In this document: piece after piece, positions 1-7,767 of the stretch
Position numbering within the stretch: position 1 is the stretch's first letter
Layout: each line of letters begins with the position of its first letter
DNA from: DATJHM01 sp035493895
GTDB taxonomy: Bacteria > Chloroflexota > Ktedonobacteria > Ktedonobacterales > Ktedonobacteraceae
Direction of reading: 5' to 3'
NCBI GenBank assembly: GCA_035493895.1
Contig: DATJHM010000104.1
Location: 1 to 55,548 of the forward strand
DNA: 55,548 nt
The notes under the pieces: generated by a model
Databases searched by the model: none
What the model was told of the DNA's origin: nothing
Seen by the model: only the letters and a program-made list of their open reading frames with translations
Translations under genes and position numbers: made by a program

Positions 1-677
1 GGGTGACGGGTCCCGGCATTGAAGAGCGTGGGCGTAGCGGGAGTGAAGTGCAACTGCGAGATGATCTCGTAGAACTCGATAGCGCGTTGCTCTTTATCGG
101 CTTCTTGCAGCGCCAGGCCCATTGCCACGCGCATCCAGAGGAGTTGAGGAAGCTCAAAGCGCTTCGCCTCGTGCTGCAACAAATAGCGATCGTAGAGTGT
201 TTGCAGGCCGGGATAGGTAAAGAGAAGATCGCGCTCAGGATGAATGGCCCGGGCAAGTCTGGCGAGATCGAAGGTCAGGAAACGTTGATCCAGAAATTCC
301 GCATCCACACCACGCTGGATATAGCGAGAAAAATAGTTGGCATAGATGTCTGAAGCATCTTTCAAGGCAAGAGAAAAGTCCTGTGCTGTCATCAGGGCCT
401 CATGATATACGCTCAGCAGGAGGATACGAGCAGCCACGAAAGAATAGGCAGGATCGAACTCAATGTGCGTGCGAGTTACCATAATCATAGCCTGCCAGGT
501 CTCCGCCGAAGTAAGACCTGCATAGATGTTCGCCTGGACATCACTGCGCAGTTGGAGATAATCAACATCTGGCTCCAGGCCCTGGCAGACATCGGCGAGC
601 ACATCTTGCCAGGGAAAATGCTCGTGGATAGTTTCAGGAGAAGACGATGTATGGGCAACATGTAATGAGAATGACAT
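1..677 (-). CDS. nrdA: Class I ribonucleoside-diphosphate reductase, large (alpha) subunit, 5' part only
   Basis: This is the large subunit of ribonucleotide reductase, which makes deoxyribonucleotides in the cytoplasm with a small (beta) radical subunit. I translated it by hand from the reverse strand because it runs off the left edge of the window; about 225 residues are visible. The segments YSFVAARILLL, ELPQLLWMRVAMGLAL, AIEFYEIISQLHF and TPATPTLFNAGTRH, in that order, are typical of the class I alpha subunit N-terminal and early barrel region. The usual N-terminal ATP-cone opening (KRDG type) is not apparent, so allosteric activity control may be absent. The ATG at 677 follows a GAGGA ribosome site. 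The active-site cysteines and the C-terminus lie outside the window. The gene sits behind a cobalamin riboswitch and NrdR boxes. That fits a B12-independent class I enzyme kept off when B12 is present, and a class II enzyme is then expected elsewhere (inference). Confidence 0.88.
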   Translation of the reverse strand, partial: MSFSLHVAHTSSSPETIHEHFPWQDVLADVCQGLEPDVDYLQLRSDVQANIYAGLTSAETWQAMIMVTRTHIEFDPAYSFVAARILLLSVYHEALMTAQDFSLALKDASDIYANYFSRYIQRGVDAEFLDQRFLTFDLARLARAIHPERDLLFTYPGLQTLYDRYLLQHEAKRFELPQLLWMRVAMGLALQEADKEQRAIEFYEIISQLHFTPATPTLFNAGTRH

Positions 678-703
678 AGTTACATTTCCTCACAAAACGG
701 CAA

Positions 704-735
704 CGAAAAACCTGTCCCCCAGGCGGGAACAGGCT
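704..735 (-). terminator. Intrinsic terminator in the nrdA leader (riboswitch expression platform)
   Basis: On the minus strand a nine-pair stem, CCTGTTCCC paired with GGGGACAGG (one G-T pair), is followed at once by TTTTTC, about 25 nt before the nrdA start codon. It sits downstream of the cobalamin aptamer and is the natural attenuator: ligand-bound RNA would let the terminator form and stop transcription before nrdA. The competing antiterminator pairing was not worked out. Confidence 0.75.
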
Positions 736-799
736 GGACCAGCGAGCAAATTAAAAATGCTATCTCAAGAGAGAAAAAGGCAGACAGCATCCTCTTGCG

Positions 800-965
800 G
801 GTCTTCCACTTTCACGCGAAGGGGTCAATCCATTACTCACAGGAGGGTCTTCGGGCTCGGCTCTCTCTTCTAAGGAGCCATACCGTTGCGCGACAGCGCC
901 GGACTTGTACCGGACTTTCCCCTATTGCAACTACGCTTTATAGCGTAATTCCTATGAGATCTTGA
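800..965 (-). promoter_or_regulatory. Cobalamin (B12) riboswitch aptamer upstream of nrdA
   Basis: Read on the minus strand, the leader contains the conserved cobalamin-riboswitch core in the right order: GGGGAAAGTCCGG, then ACAAGTCCGGCGC, then GCGCAACGGTATGG, and about 25 nt later GAGCCGAGCCCGAAGACC. The last stretch corresponds to the AGYCxGGAGACC-type 3' segment. Exact P1 boundaries are approximate. Known biology: cobalamin riboswitches control B12-independent isozymes, including class I RNR in Streptomyces, in organisms that also own a B12-dependent enzyme. Placement here, between the promoter and an intrinsic terminator ahead of nrdA, supports the same OFF-switch role. Confidence 0.85.
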
Positions 966-981
966 GTGTTTCGTCGGCAAA

Positions 982-1027
982 ACACAATATATAGTGGTTA
1001 CAGAAATTAATTTACCATATGTTGTGT
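982..1027 (-). promoter_or_regulatory. Pair of NrdR boxes overlapping the nrdA promoter
   Basis: Two 16-mers resemble the NrdR consensus acaCwATATaTwGtgt: ACACAATATATAGTGG at 982-997 and TTACCATATGTTGTGT at 1012-1027. Their starts are 30 bp apart, three helical turns, as in known NrdR sites. A minus-strand -10 box TATATT (991-986) lies inside the first box, and a weak -35 box (TAAATT, 1014-1009) sits 17 bp further upstream inside the second. NrdR bound here would block the promoter. The predicted transcription start, near 978, is just upstream of the riboswitch. Confidence 0.8.
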
Positions 1028-1087
1028 CCGAAGTCAAGCATAATGAGTGTGCGAGCAGGACCAGTGCAAGGTTGCCGCACAGATGAA

Positions 1088-1969
1088 TTAGAGAGTCCAG
1101 AGTTGGACATTGCTAAAAACGGCTTCGGTTGCGTTGTTATCGTCCTCGACACTCAAGCCAATCAGGCCATGGGTGTGGGTAGCATCGCTAAATGTAGCAA
1201 CCTTTTGTTTGTTGATATAAAAATCGAAGTTTTTCCCCTGCGCCACTACCGCAACCAGATTCGTCTGGTCCAAGCCAGCTTTGATAGCGGGGCTGGTTTT
1301 CGTGGACAAGGCCGTATAGCCAGTACTGCTCGTCATCCCCCAGGTATACGATCCATTTACATTGATTTGAAAATAATAGAACACATCGCCGTTCGAGTCG
1401 GAGCGAAAAATGATACCGCCTTGATTTCCCTTCACCAGTTTTAGCTGTACCTGGTAGATAAAATTGCTAAAGTCAGTATTGTAGGCAAGACAAAATTGAA
1501 GATTCCCTTGCGTCGTTATACTCACATGATACACATCCCCGGAAAACGTACAGCTGCGATTAGAGACGGAGAAAGAGCTCCAGGTACTACTGGTATTCAC
1601 ACTCATGGAATCATTGACCGCCAACGACTTCCCGCGCAGATTGTAAGGAGTATCGAGCGAAGCCGTCACAGTAGCAGTCGCATTTGCCGCATCAGTGGCA
1701 ACGCGTTGAGATTGAGCCGTTGAAGTCGCATTCACCTGCGCAGTCCCCGTTGCATTGACACGAGCAACCGTAGTGCTCATATCGGCAGTAGCCATGGCAT
1801 TGAGCTGAACCGTGGCAGTCGCGCGAATGCCCTCAGCAACCATGTGATCTGCACTGGCGAAGAAAAAGATACCAATGCTACTGGCTATCACCAGCAAAAT
1901 CACAAAAACGAAGAGCAGCGTATTCCGGCGAACGAATATACGGCTATGGAGTTTCATCTCTTGTGACAT
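1088..1969 (-). CDS. Membrane-anchored protein with the same extracellular domain as the neighbouring kinase
   Basis: This protein of about 293 residues has a short basic cytoplasmic N-terminus, one membrane segment (LLFVFVILLVIASSIGIFFF), a low-complexity Ala/Thr/Asn-rich linker with repeated ATA/NATGTAQ units, and a C-terminal beta-rich domain of about 190 residues. That domain resembles LamG/DUF1080-like sandwich folds and closely matches the C-terminal ectodomain of the upstream kinase: both share KGxxGGIIFRS, NxxGSY, AVVAQG, NKQ and a terminal WTL. Two cysteines (CTFSGDVYHVS and FCLAY) are conserved in both and could form a disulfide. I chose the ATG at 1969, with AGGAAG just upstream, over an in-frame ATG at 1996 that overlaps the kinase. 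The gene starts 14 nt after the kinase stop, so the two are probably co-transcribed. Ligand and function are unknown. Confidence 0.75.
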   Translation of the reverse strand: MSQEMKLHSRIFVRRNTLLFVFVILLVIASSIGIFFFASADHMVAEGIRATATVQLNAMATADMSTTVARVNATGTAQVNATSTAQSQRVATDAANATATVTASLDTPYNLRGKSLAVNDSMSVNTSSTWSSFSVSNRSCTFSGDVYHVSITTQGNLQFCLAYNTDFSNFIYQVQLKLVKGNQGGIIFRSDSNGDVFYYFQINVNGSYTWGMTSSTGYTALSTKTSPAIKAGLDQTNLVAVVAQGKNFDFYINKQKVATFSDATHTHGLIGLSVEDDNNATEAVFSNVQLWTL

Positions 1970-1983
1970 CTTCTCTTCCTCGT

Positions 1984-4035
1984 CTACAATGTCCATATCC
2001 TGGCATTATGAAAAGCAGCCTCAGTCGTTTGAGTTCCATAACTTACCGTAATGCCAACAAAGCCAGCTCTATAGAGGCCATCAGGCACGGTTACAAGGTG
2101 CTGCTTATTCACAAACAGCGCAAAGTCTCTGCCCTGAGCGACCACTGCGAGCAGATTGTCCTGATTGAGGCCGGTATGCATCAGCGTTTTCGTCGTGCCG
2201 CTGGTTATCGTAGATTCGCCAGCGGGAGAGAGAAAATCGACCTCATAGGAGCCGCTTTCATTCAGGACGAAGCAGTAATAGGTCTCCGCCTGATCATTGC
2301 TACGGAAAATAATGCCGCCAAAGTCACCTTTGAGAAGCGTCATCTGCACCTCAAAAACGAAATCCGTGTAGGTCGTATTACCAATGCAGGGCGTGATCCT
2401 ATCTTTTGCCGTCACAGTGGCATGATAGGCACCGTCAATAAACTTACAGCTTCCCGCATCATAGTCCTGTTCCTGCCAGGTATTCTGAGCATTATCGGTC
2501 AGGGGATCATAAAGCACGAGAGGCCCACTGGAAGAGACGTAAGGATTTGCCGTGATAGCCATCGTGGCTTGCGCCTGGGAAGTCACCGTCGCACCATAGG
2601 TTGCAGAGATAGAGCGAGCATAACCAGTCGCAGTAGCATCAAAACCGTCCACCATTAACGGATTGATCCTGGCGACAGAGAAAATGTCCACGCCAATGAG
2701 GAGCAGAAGTACAATCAGACCAACCACGGACAGGAGCATATTTCGCGAAGCATTGGGCGAATTCGTGGTAAGAGCGGCCCCGCTTTCAGGCGGCGCTTGA
2801 AATGGGCGTCCACCCAAAGAGGGGTTTGAGGACAAAACAGTACGGTTGCCCAGTGCAGGATTTGAGGACAGAACAGTACGTTCACCCAATGCAGGATCTG
2901 AGGCCAGAAGCGTACGTTCTTCCGTAGCCTGCTCGAATGTCGGGTAGGGTCCACTTTTAGGAACGGGCGGAAACGATGGGAGTGTATCCTCTTCAGCACC
3001 TTCCTTCAGAGCCGAATAGGGACGTTCTTCAGCGCCTGAAACGGGCGTTTGCCGAACATCGACGCCCATGTCCTGAGCCGTTGATTGCGAGAATGGCATG
3101 TGCGCTTTTTCATCGGACGGAGGCATTGCATAGCGCGCTCCGCCACCCATTGAAGATAATGGATTTAGCGAAGCAGATGCGGACGATTGGACGGCATCCT
3201 GGACAGCCTGAGCAAAAGCCAGGATACTCGCGAAACGATCTTCGGGTCTCTTTGAGAGCGCACGTAAAACCGTCGCACTCAGAGAAGCGGAAATATGTTT
3301 CTGGATCATATTTAAGGGCTGTGGCAGGTCATGGAAATGCTGATACATGACCTGCTCTGGTCGACCCTCGAAAGGAGGGTGGCCCGCGAATAATTCATAG
3401 GCCATAGCAGCCAGGGCATACTGGTCAGTTGCAGGAACAGCCCTGCCCTCCCATTGTTCCGGAGGCATATATGTGGGAGTACCATGCGTACTCCCGCTCA
3501 TGCTCGCACTCGCGTCAGAGAACAGAGCCAGCCCAAAGTCGGCAAGCAACAGATCGGGTTGATCCGGCCGCTCCTTATTGAGGCGAATAAGGAAGTTTGA
3601 GGGTTTGACATCGCGATGAATAATCTGCCGATCATGTGCATGTTGAAGAGCAGTAGCAGCCTGATAGATCAAGCGCGCAACTTCTTGCAGAGGCAATAAT
3701 CCATTCCGCTTTTTGAGCCAGGTAAGAAGAGAACCGGCAGAGCGGTAGGGCATCACCAGATAGGCCATCGATAGGCCATTGACCATCTCTTCCCCGAAAT
3801 CGAAAAGCGGTAAAATATTGGGATGATCGAGTTTGGCAACGGCTCTTGCTTCCCGTTGGAAAAGGCGCAAAGCATCGCTAGCAGTAGAAGGAGCCGTCAA
3901 TTCGCTGCGCACGACTTTAAACGCAACCTGCTGCTCAATGCGTTCATCTTCTGCCAGATAGACCTCCCCCATGCCACCCCTTCCTATCAGATGGAGAAGA
4001 TGATATCGGCCAACATATAAGCCTTCTAGTAACAT
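1984..4035 (-). CDS. Transmembrane Hanks-type Ser/Thr protein kinase with extracellular beta-sandwich domain
   Basis: This 683-residue receptor-like kinase has a glycine loop GRGGMGEV (18-25), catalytic Lys40, Glu62, HRDVKPSN (140-147), DFG (166-168) and a PTYMPPEQW activation-segment end, so the kinase core looks active. Residues 280-430 form a Pro/Ser-rich linker with three near-copies of a 13-residue unit (ERTVLSSNPALG type, about 373-410). One membrane segment (about 433-454) leads to an extracellular Ala/Thr linker and a sandwich-like domain to the C-terminus. The ATG at 4035, preceded by AGAGG, is chosen; an upstream in-frame start at 4104 would add a non-homologous Cys/Tyr-rich leader. 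The next gene encodes a kinase-free version of the ectodomain. It probably senses an envelope or external ligand, which cannot be named. Confidence 0.88.
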   Translation of the reverse strand: MLLEGLYVGRYHLLHLIGRGGMGEVYLAEDERIEQQVAFKVVRSELTAPSTASDALRLFQREARAVAKLDHPNILPLFDFGEEMVNGLSMAYLVMPYRSAGSLLTWLKKRNGLLPLQEVARLIYQAATALQHAHDRQIIHRDVKPSNFLIRLNKERPDQPDLLLADFGLALFSDASASMSGSTHGTPTYMPPEQWEGRAVPATDQYALAAMAYELFAGHPPFEGRPEQVMYQHFHDLPQPLNMIQKHISASLSATVLRALSKRPEDRFASILAFAQAVQDAVQSSASASLNPLSSMGGGARYAMPPSDEKAHMPFSQSTAQDMGVDVRQTPVSGAEERPYSALKEGAEEDTLPSFPPVPKSGPYPTFEQATEERTLLASDPALGERTVLSSNPALGNRTVLSSNPSLGGRPFQAPPESGAALTTNSPNASRNMLLSVVGLIVLLLLIGVDIFSVARINPLMVDGFDATATGYARSISATYGATVTSQAQATMAITANPYVSSSGPLVLYDPLTDNAQNTWQEQDYDAGSCKFIDGAYHATVTAKDRITPCIGNTTYTDFVFEVQMTLLKGDFGGIIFRSNDQAETYYCFVLNESGSYEVDFLSPAGESTITSGTTKTLMHTGLNQDNLLAVVAQGRDFALFVNKQHLVTVPDGLYRAGFVGITVSYGTQTTEAAFHNARIWTL

Positions 4036-4177
4036 TTTGCCTCTGAGAAGTTCTTTGAAGAAAACAAGCTCCAAAATACAATAGTTACAATATAAATATA
4101 ACACATGAGATATAAAATTCTCCAGTTAATCGTCAAGAAAAGCATTTTTAGCTTTATTACAGAGAAGAATGGAATTT

Positions 4178-4825
4178 TTAGCGCAAAAGTTTCGCCATTT
4201 CCTGCTGTAATCCCTGCTGATTGAGCGGAGAGGCCCATTTTGCCATCACCATGCCATTGCGATCAATGAAGATCGTCTCCGGCAGACCTGCGACATCATA
4301 GTCAATTGCAGTCGTGCTACGCATAGTATCCTGTACATTACTATAGGAAATGGTATATTTTTGCAGAAACTTGAGCGCATTACTGGTATTTTCGGGAGCA
4401 TCAATGCCGATAAAAACGACCCCCTGTGCCTTCTGGTGGGGCCATGCTTTCTGCAAGAGGGGAGCTTCGTCATTACAGGGGGCACACCAGGAGGCCCAGA
4501 AGTTTAGCACGACCGGTTTGCCTTTGAGATCGGCCAGATGGATGTGAGAAAGGCTTGTATCTGTACTGAGCACCGGAAGAGTGAAATCGGGGGCGGGCTT
4601 GCCTATAAGCGGGCTATTAATATCCCCCAGATTGGATGTGCTGCGGGTAGTTACAGCGAGAGAGGGTTGATTTTGCGCGGGGGTCAGGAGCAACGTCCAG
4701 ATCAGGGCGAGGAGAGTGAGATTCAAGAGGCATATGACGACAAAGGTCGTCACATTGCGTTTGTGTGAGCGATTGCGAGACTCCAGAACGGGTGTCGCGT
4801 CAAGGAGTGGGCTTTTATGTTCCAT
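4178..4825 (-). CDS. TlpA/ResA-like membrane-anchored thiol-disulfide oxidoreductase
   Basis: This 215-residue protein has an N-terminal signal anchor (about 25-48) and a thioredoxin fold facing outward. The active site is WCAPC (Cys114, Cys117) within NFWASWCAPCNDEAP, with the cis-proline loop GLPETIFID and the AP-DFTLP entry strand typical of TlpA/ResA. Such proteins reduce disulfides in apocytochromes or in the copper sites of oxidase subunit II. It lies downstream of the cytochrome oxidase assembly genes on the same strand, separated by about 310 bp that hold a hairpin repeat, so a role in oxidase or SCO maturation is plausible (inference). Confidence 0.85.
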   Translation of the reverse strand: MEHKSPLLDATPVLESRNRSHKRNVTTFVVICLLNLTLLALIWTLLLTPAQNQPSLAVTTRSTSNLGDINSPLIGKPAPDFTLPVLSTDTSLSHIHLADLKGKPVVLNFWASWCAPCNDEAPLLQKAWPHQKAQGVVFIGIDAPENTSNALKFLQKYTISYSNVQDTMRSTTAIDYDVAGLPETIFIDRNGMVMAKWASPLNQQGLQQEMAKLLR

Positions 4826-4863
4826 GATGCAAGGTTCCCTCTATTTTCAATTGTAGAGGCGAA

Positions 4864-5025
4864 ATGGCCGGTGGGGGCCGTGGACCGGCATAAAGCCCGA
4901 TCCCTACCTCGGCCTATCTTCGAGAGTTGGGACCATCGGCGCCCCCTTGCCAAACACGATACGACCCGCAAAACACCACAGGTAGGGACCAAGCTTTATG
5001 CCGGTCCACGGCCCCCACCGGCCAT
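4864..5025. repeat. MITE-like element with 33-bp perfect terminal inverted repeats
   Basis: The arms at 4864-4896 and 4993-5025 are perfect reverse complements of 33 bp (beginning ATGGCCGGTGGGGGCC), enclosing about 96 bp. The pairing continues imperfectly inward, since both arms go on to a variable 5-mer and then CCCTACC. There is no coding sequence inside. The unit GGCATAAAGC-N5-CCCTACCT occurs in both arms and again at 33346-33368, which points to a dispersed family. It sits between ctaB and the tlpA-like gene and could fold into a long hairpin in RNA. Confidence 0.8.
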
Positions 5026-5139
5026 CTTGAATGTCTCAGCTATTCTTAGGTTGATGCGTATTTAGCGCGGACAAGCAGCGCTTCTACGAAGATGACAGAT
5101 GACGGAGATCGACTCCGTTCAGACGAGAGATTGGCGTGA

Positions 5140-6069
5140 TCAAATCACGCGGTCGATGACCATGATAGCGAAAATCAGGGCGAGGTAGCAGTTGGAATAC
5201 CAGAAAAGCGTGCGGGCCCATTTCTTCGAAGTCTGGTCGAAGAACAGGCGTACGGACATGTAGACCAGGATGCCACCCAGGAGCAGCGCCGAGATCAGGT
5301 AAAAGTAGCCCATCGTATGCAGGACGAAGAGCATCATCGTTGTTGCGAGCAAGAGCAATGAATAGAGGAAAATCTGCTTCCGCGTCTCGCGCTCGCCCAT
5401 AACCACAGGCAGCATCGGGATCTTCGCCTTCTCATAATCTTTCTGGATCAAAAGCGAGAGCGCCCAGAAATGGGGCGGGGTCCAGTAGAAAATAATCGCG
5501 AAGAGCCAGATAGCAGCGAATGAGAGATTGTTTGTCACCGCCGCCCAACCGACGAGCACAGGAACCGCCCCGGCGGCACCACCGATCACAATATTTTGCG
5601 CCGTCGAGCGCTTCAACCACAGGGTATAAATAAAGACATAGAAGAAGATAGCTGAGCAGGCAAGCAGCGCACTCAAGAGATTCACAAAGAGCGCGAGCAC
5701 AATAAAAGAACTGATACCCAGGACAATGCCAAAAATGAGCGCCTGATGCGGTTCCACACGGCCAGAAGGCAAAGAGCGACGCTGTGTACGCCCCATCACC
5801 TGATCGATATCGCGATCAATGTAGCAATTGATACAATTAGCACTGCCAGCTGCCAGCGCCCCACCGAGCAACGTTGCCAGAATGAGGGCAAACGGAGGCA
5901 GGCCCCGCTGGGCAATCGCCATAGCAGCAACCGTCGTACCAAGGAGCAAGACCGTCACATGCGGCTTCATCAGATCAATATAGCCAGAAATGATCTGGCG
6001 TACCGAGCTGAGATCACTCTTCGCTGCAAGAGGGACCGCAACCCAGGCAGTTCGACGCAATAATTTCAT
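5140..6069 (-). CDS. ctaB: Protoheme IX farnesyltransferase (heme O synthase)
   Basis: This 309-residue polytopic membrane enzyme transfers a farnesyl group to heme b to give heme O, the precursor of heme A for the oxidase encoded upstream. The UbiA-family polyprenyl-binding motif NCINCYIDRDIDQVMGRT and the second Asp-containing loop (YEKAKIPMLP) are present, with about eight to nine hydrophobic helices. The ATG at 6069 is chosen because AGGAGG stands directly before it; it lies 8 nt after the SCO gene stop. No ctaA (heme A synthase) is seen in the cluster, so that step must be encoded elsewhere or the oxidase uses heme O. Confidence 0.92.
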   Translation of the reverse strand: MKLLRRTAWVAVPLAAKSDLSSVRQIISGYIDLMKPHVTVLLLGTTVAAMAIAQRGLPPFALILATLLGGALAAGSANCINCYIDRDIDQVMGRTQRRSLPSGRVEPHQALIFGIVLGISSFIVLALFVNLLSALLACSAIFFYVFIYTLWLKRSTAQNIVIGGAAGAVPVLVGWAAVTNNLSFAAIWLFAIIFYWTPPHFWALSLLIQKDYEKAKIPMLPVVMGERETRKQIFLYSLLLLATTMMLFVLHTMGYFYLISALLLGGILVYMSVRLFFDQTSKKWARTLFWYSNCYLALIFAIMVIDRVI

Positions 6070-6077
6070 TCTGCCTC

Positions 6078-6755
6078 CTATGGCTTTGGTAGCCACTGGC
6101 GCATGCCAGCTTCCAATCCGCTCTCCTCGCTCGTGAGATCGGACTTGCTACTGGAATCAAACGTCTCGAAAGTGAGCCGCATATGGCCCTGCGCATCAAT
6201 AATAAACATTGAAGCATCATGCTCCAACTGGCCGCTGGAGCCAACCTGAACAGTCACCCCATAGAGATGGTAGACCGATTGCAGCTGTTGTGCGGAACCA
6301 GTGAGAAACGACCACTGATGCAGCATCCCGTGGTTGATAGACCATGCCTGTACGGCAGAGACACTGGTAGTAGTAGGATTAGCATTGACAGCAACCAGCA
6401 CGACCTGACCGGCCTGAGCCGGTGTAAGATGCGCGCGAGCGTTATACATAATTTCAGCAGTCAACGGACAAAGCGTCGTACAGCGGGCATCGATAAAGGC
6501 CAGCACGATCTCATGACCACGCAAAGAAGAAAGAGTCATAGGTTGACTGAACTGATCGACCAATTGAAAATCAGGAGCAGGATCGCCCTTCATAGGAAAG
6601 CCGCCAATGGCCGCAATAGCAGTCGGCTGCGCAAGAGATCGATTGTGAGCGGTAAAAAGTCTGATACCCCAGAGCGTTGCAGTAATCATCATAAGGACAA
6701 AAAAGAGAATAAAGGCAATGCGAACCAACTTCTGCATACCATCTGGCTGTTGCAT
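6078..6755 (-). CDS. SCO1/SenC/PrrC family copper chaperone
   Basis: This 225-residue membrane-anchored thioredoxin-fold protein (signal anchor about 11-36) carries the SCO copper site: Cys92-x3-Cys96 in ARCTTLCPLTA, and a downstream His in GQLEHDASMFIID. SCO proteins deliver copper to, or reduce, the CuA centre of oxidase subunit II. It is encoded between ctaG and ctaB in a tight same-strand run, and AAAGGA precedes its ATG. This fits a dedicated CuA-assembly role for the CoxB of the cluster. Confidence 0.9.
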   Translation of the reverse strand: MQQPDGMQKLVRIAFILFFVLMMITATLWGIRLFTAHNRSLAQPTAIAAIGGFPMKGDPAPDFQLVDQFSQPMTLSSLRGHEIVLAFIDARCTTLCPLTAEIMYNARAHLTPAQAGQVVLVAVNANPTTTSVSAVQAWSINHGMLHQWSFLTGSAQQLQSVYHLYGVTVQVGSSGQLEHDASMFIIDAQGHMRLTFETFDSSSKSDLTSEESGLEAGMRQWLPKP

Positions 6756-6801
6756 AGGTAGTTCCTTTCACCAGATTTGTATTCCAATGCGTTCCCGCCT
6801 G

Positions 6802-7737
6802 CTACTTGTTCTCGACATGTACCCCGGCATGTTGAGGTAAAGTATCAGCGGGCTGCGAAGCAAACCAGCGCTGCACAAGTATACTGATCGCGATCCCGAA
6901 CGGGACATCTCCGAAGGTCCACATAATCCCTGCACCAAATTGCTGATCCAGCAAAGGAGAGAGATTGCCGGGTAGAGTGACCTGATGCGCATAAGGAGCA
7001 TAGAGGGGCACCACAGCGAAGCCAAGCAGCACCGCGAGAACCACATTTTGCACGATAGCGACCCCAATGTACGCCATACGTCCAGGATAGCTAAAGCGTG
7101 GAGAGAAGGGAGGTGAGGGTATCACCTGGGCCCAAAAAAGCACGCTCACCGCGAGAAACGTCGAATGCTCGCACCAATCGTGGATAACATCGTTCGTCAG
7201 GGCAAAATCGTAGAGGGGAGGCCAGTGCCACACCCATGTTCCGACAAGCAACAAAGAGCAAGAGATAACAGGTCCGCGTAACCAGCGTATTACGCCATAG
7301 CAGGCTCGCCTGACACGCAGGTGAACAGAAGCCATGACAAGCCTGCGGAACCATACGGGCAAGCCGAGCCAGCACGGTAAGAGCGGAGCCCCGGCCACCA
7401 GCAGAGGAGCCATAACCACCAGCAGGAGTAGATGCTGGACCATGTGCACCCAGAAGAAACGGCCCGCGAGCGTATCGATAGGGGCACAGGCAGCGAGCAG
7501 AAAAGTAAAAATTGCCGCGAAGAAAAAAACACTCCGCCAGAACCAGATGCGCCGCAGATCCTCGCCTGTAGCCTGAAGGGCTGGTGCAGAGGCAAACAAG
7601 TGCTCTGCACCATCCTGAGTTGGTGTCCCATTGACCAGCACATTCCAGCCACGAAAGTAGAGAATTTCAGCGGCAAGACATCCAAGCAATATCATGGGTG
7701 GAACAGGCCACCCATTCGCATCAACCCAGATACTCAT
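6802..7737 (-). CDS. ctaG: Cytochrome c oxidase assembly factor, CtaG/caa3 type
   Basis: This 311-residue polytopic membrane protein of the Bacillus-type CtaG family is required to assemble caa3 oxidase, probably in copper delivery to subunit I. Recognisable parts are the HMVQHLLLLVVMAPLLVAGAP segment and the later DWCEHSTF and GxMAYIGVAIVQN regions with conserved His/Met, and about seven hydrophobic helices. The ATG at 7737 has GGAGG seven bases upstream and is preferred to an in-frame ATG at 7758. It starts 30 nt after the coxC stop. Confidence 0.88.
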   Translation of the reverse strand: MSIWVDANGWPVPPMILLGCLAAEILYFRGWNVLVNGTPTQDGAEHLFASAPALQATGEDLRRIWFWRSVFFFAAIFTFLLAACAPIDTLAGRFFWVHMVQHLLLLVVMAPLLVAGAPLLPCWLGLPVWFRRLVMASVHLRVRRACYGVIRWLRGPVISCSLLLVGTWVWHWPPLYDFALTNDVIHDWCEHSTFLAVSVLFWAQVIPSPPFSPRFSYPGRMAYIGVAIVQNVVLAVLLGFAVVPLYAPYAHQVTLPGNLSPLLDQQFGAGIMWTFGDVPFGIAISILVQRWFASQPADTLPQHAGVHVENK

Positions 7738-7767
7738 AGCAGCACCTCCAGAACGCAATACCTTGCG

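Noticed and set aside
1963..2658. Plus-strand open frame (231 codons) antisense to the kinase ectodomain
   Set aside because: No ribosome site and no recognisable motif; the opposite strand carries a conserved domain shared with its neighbour.
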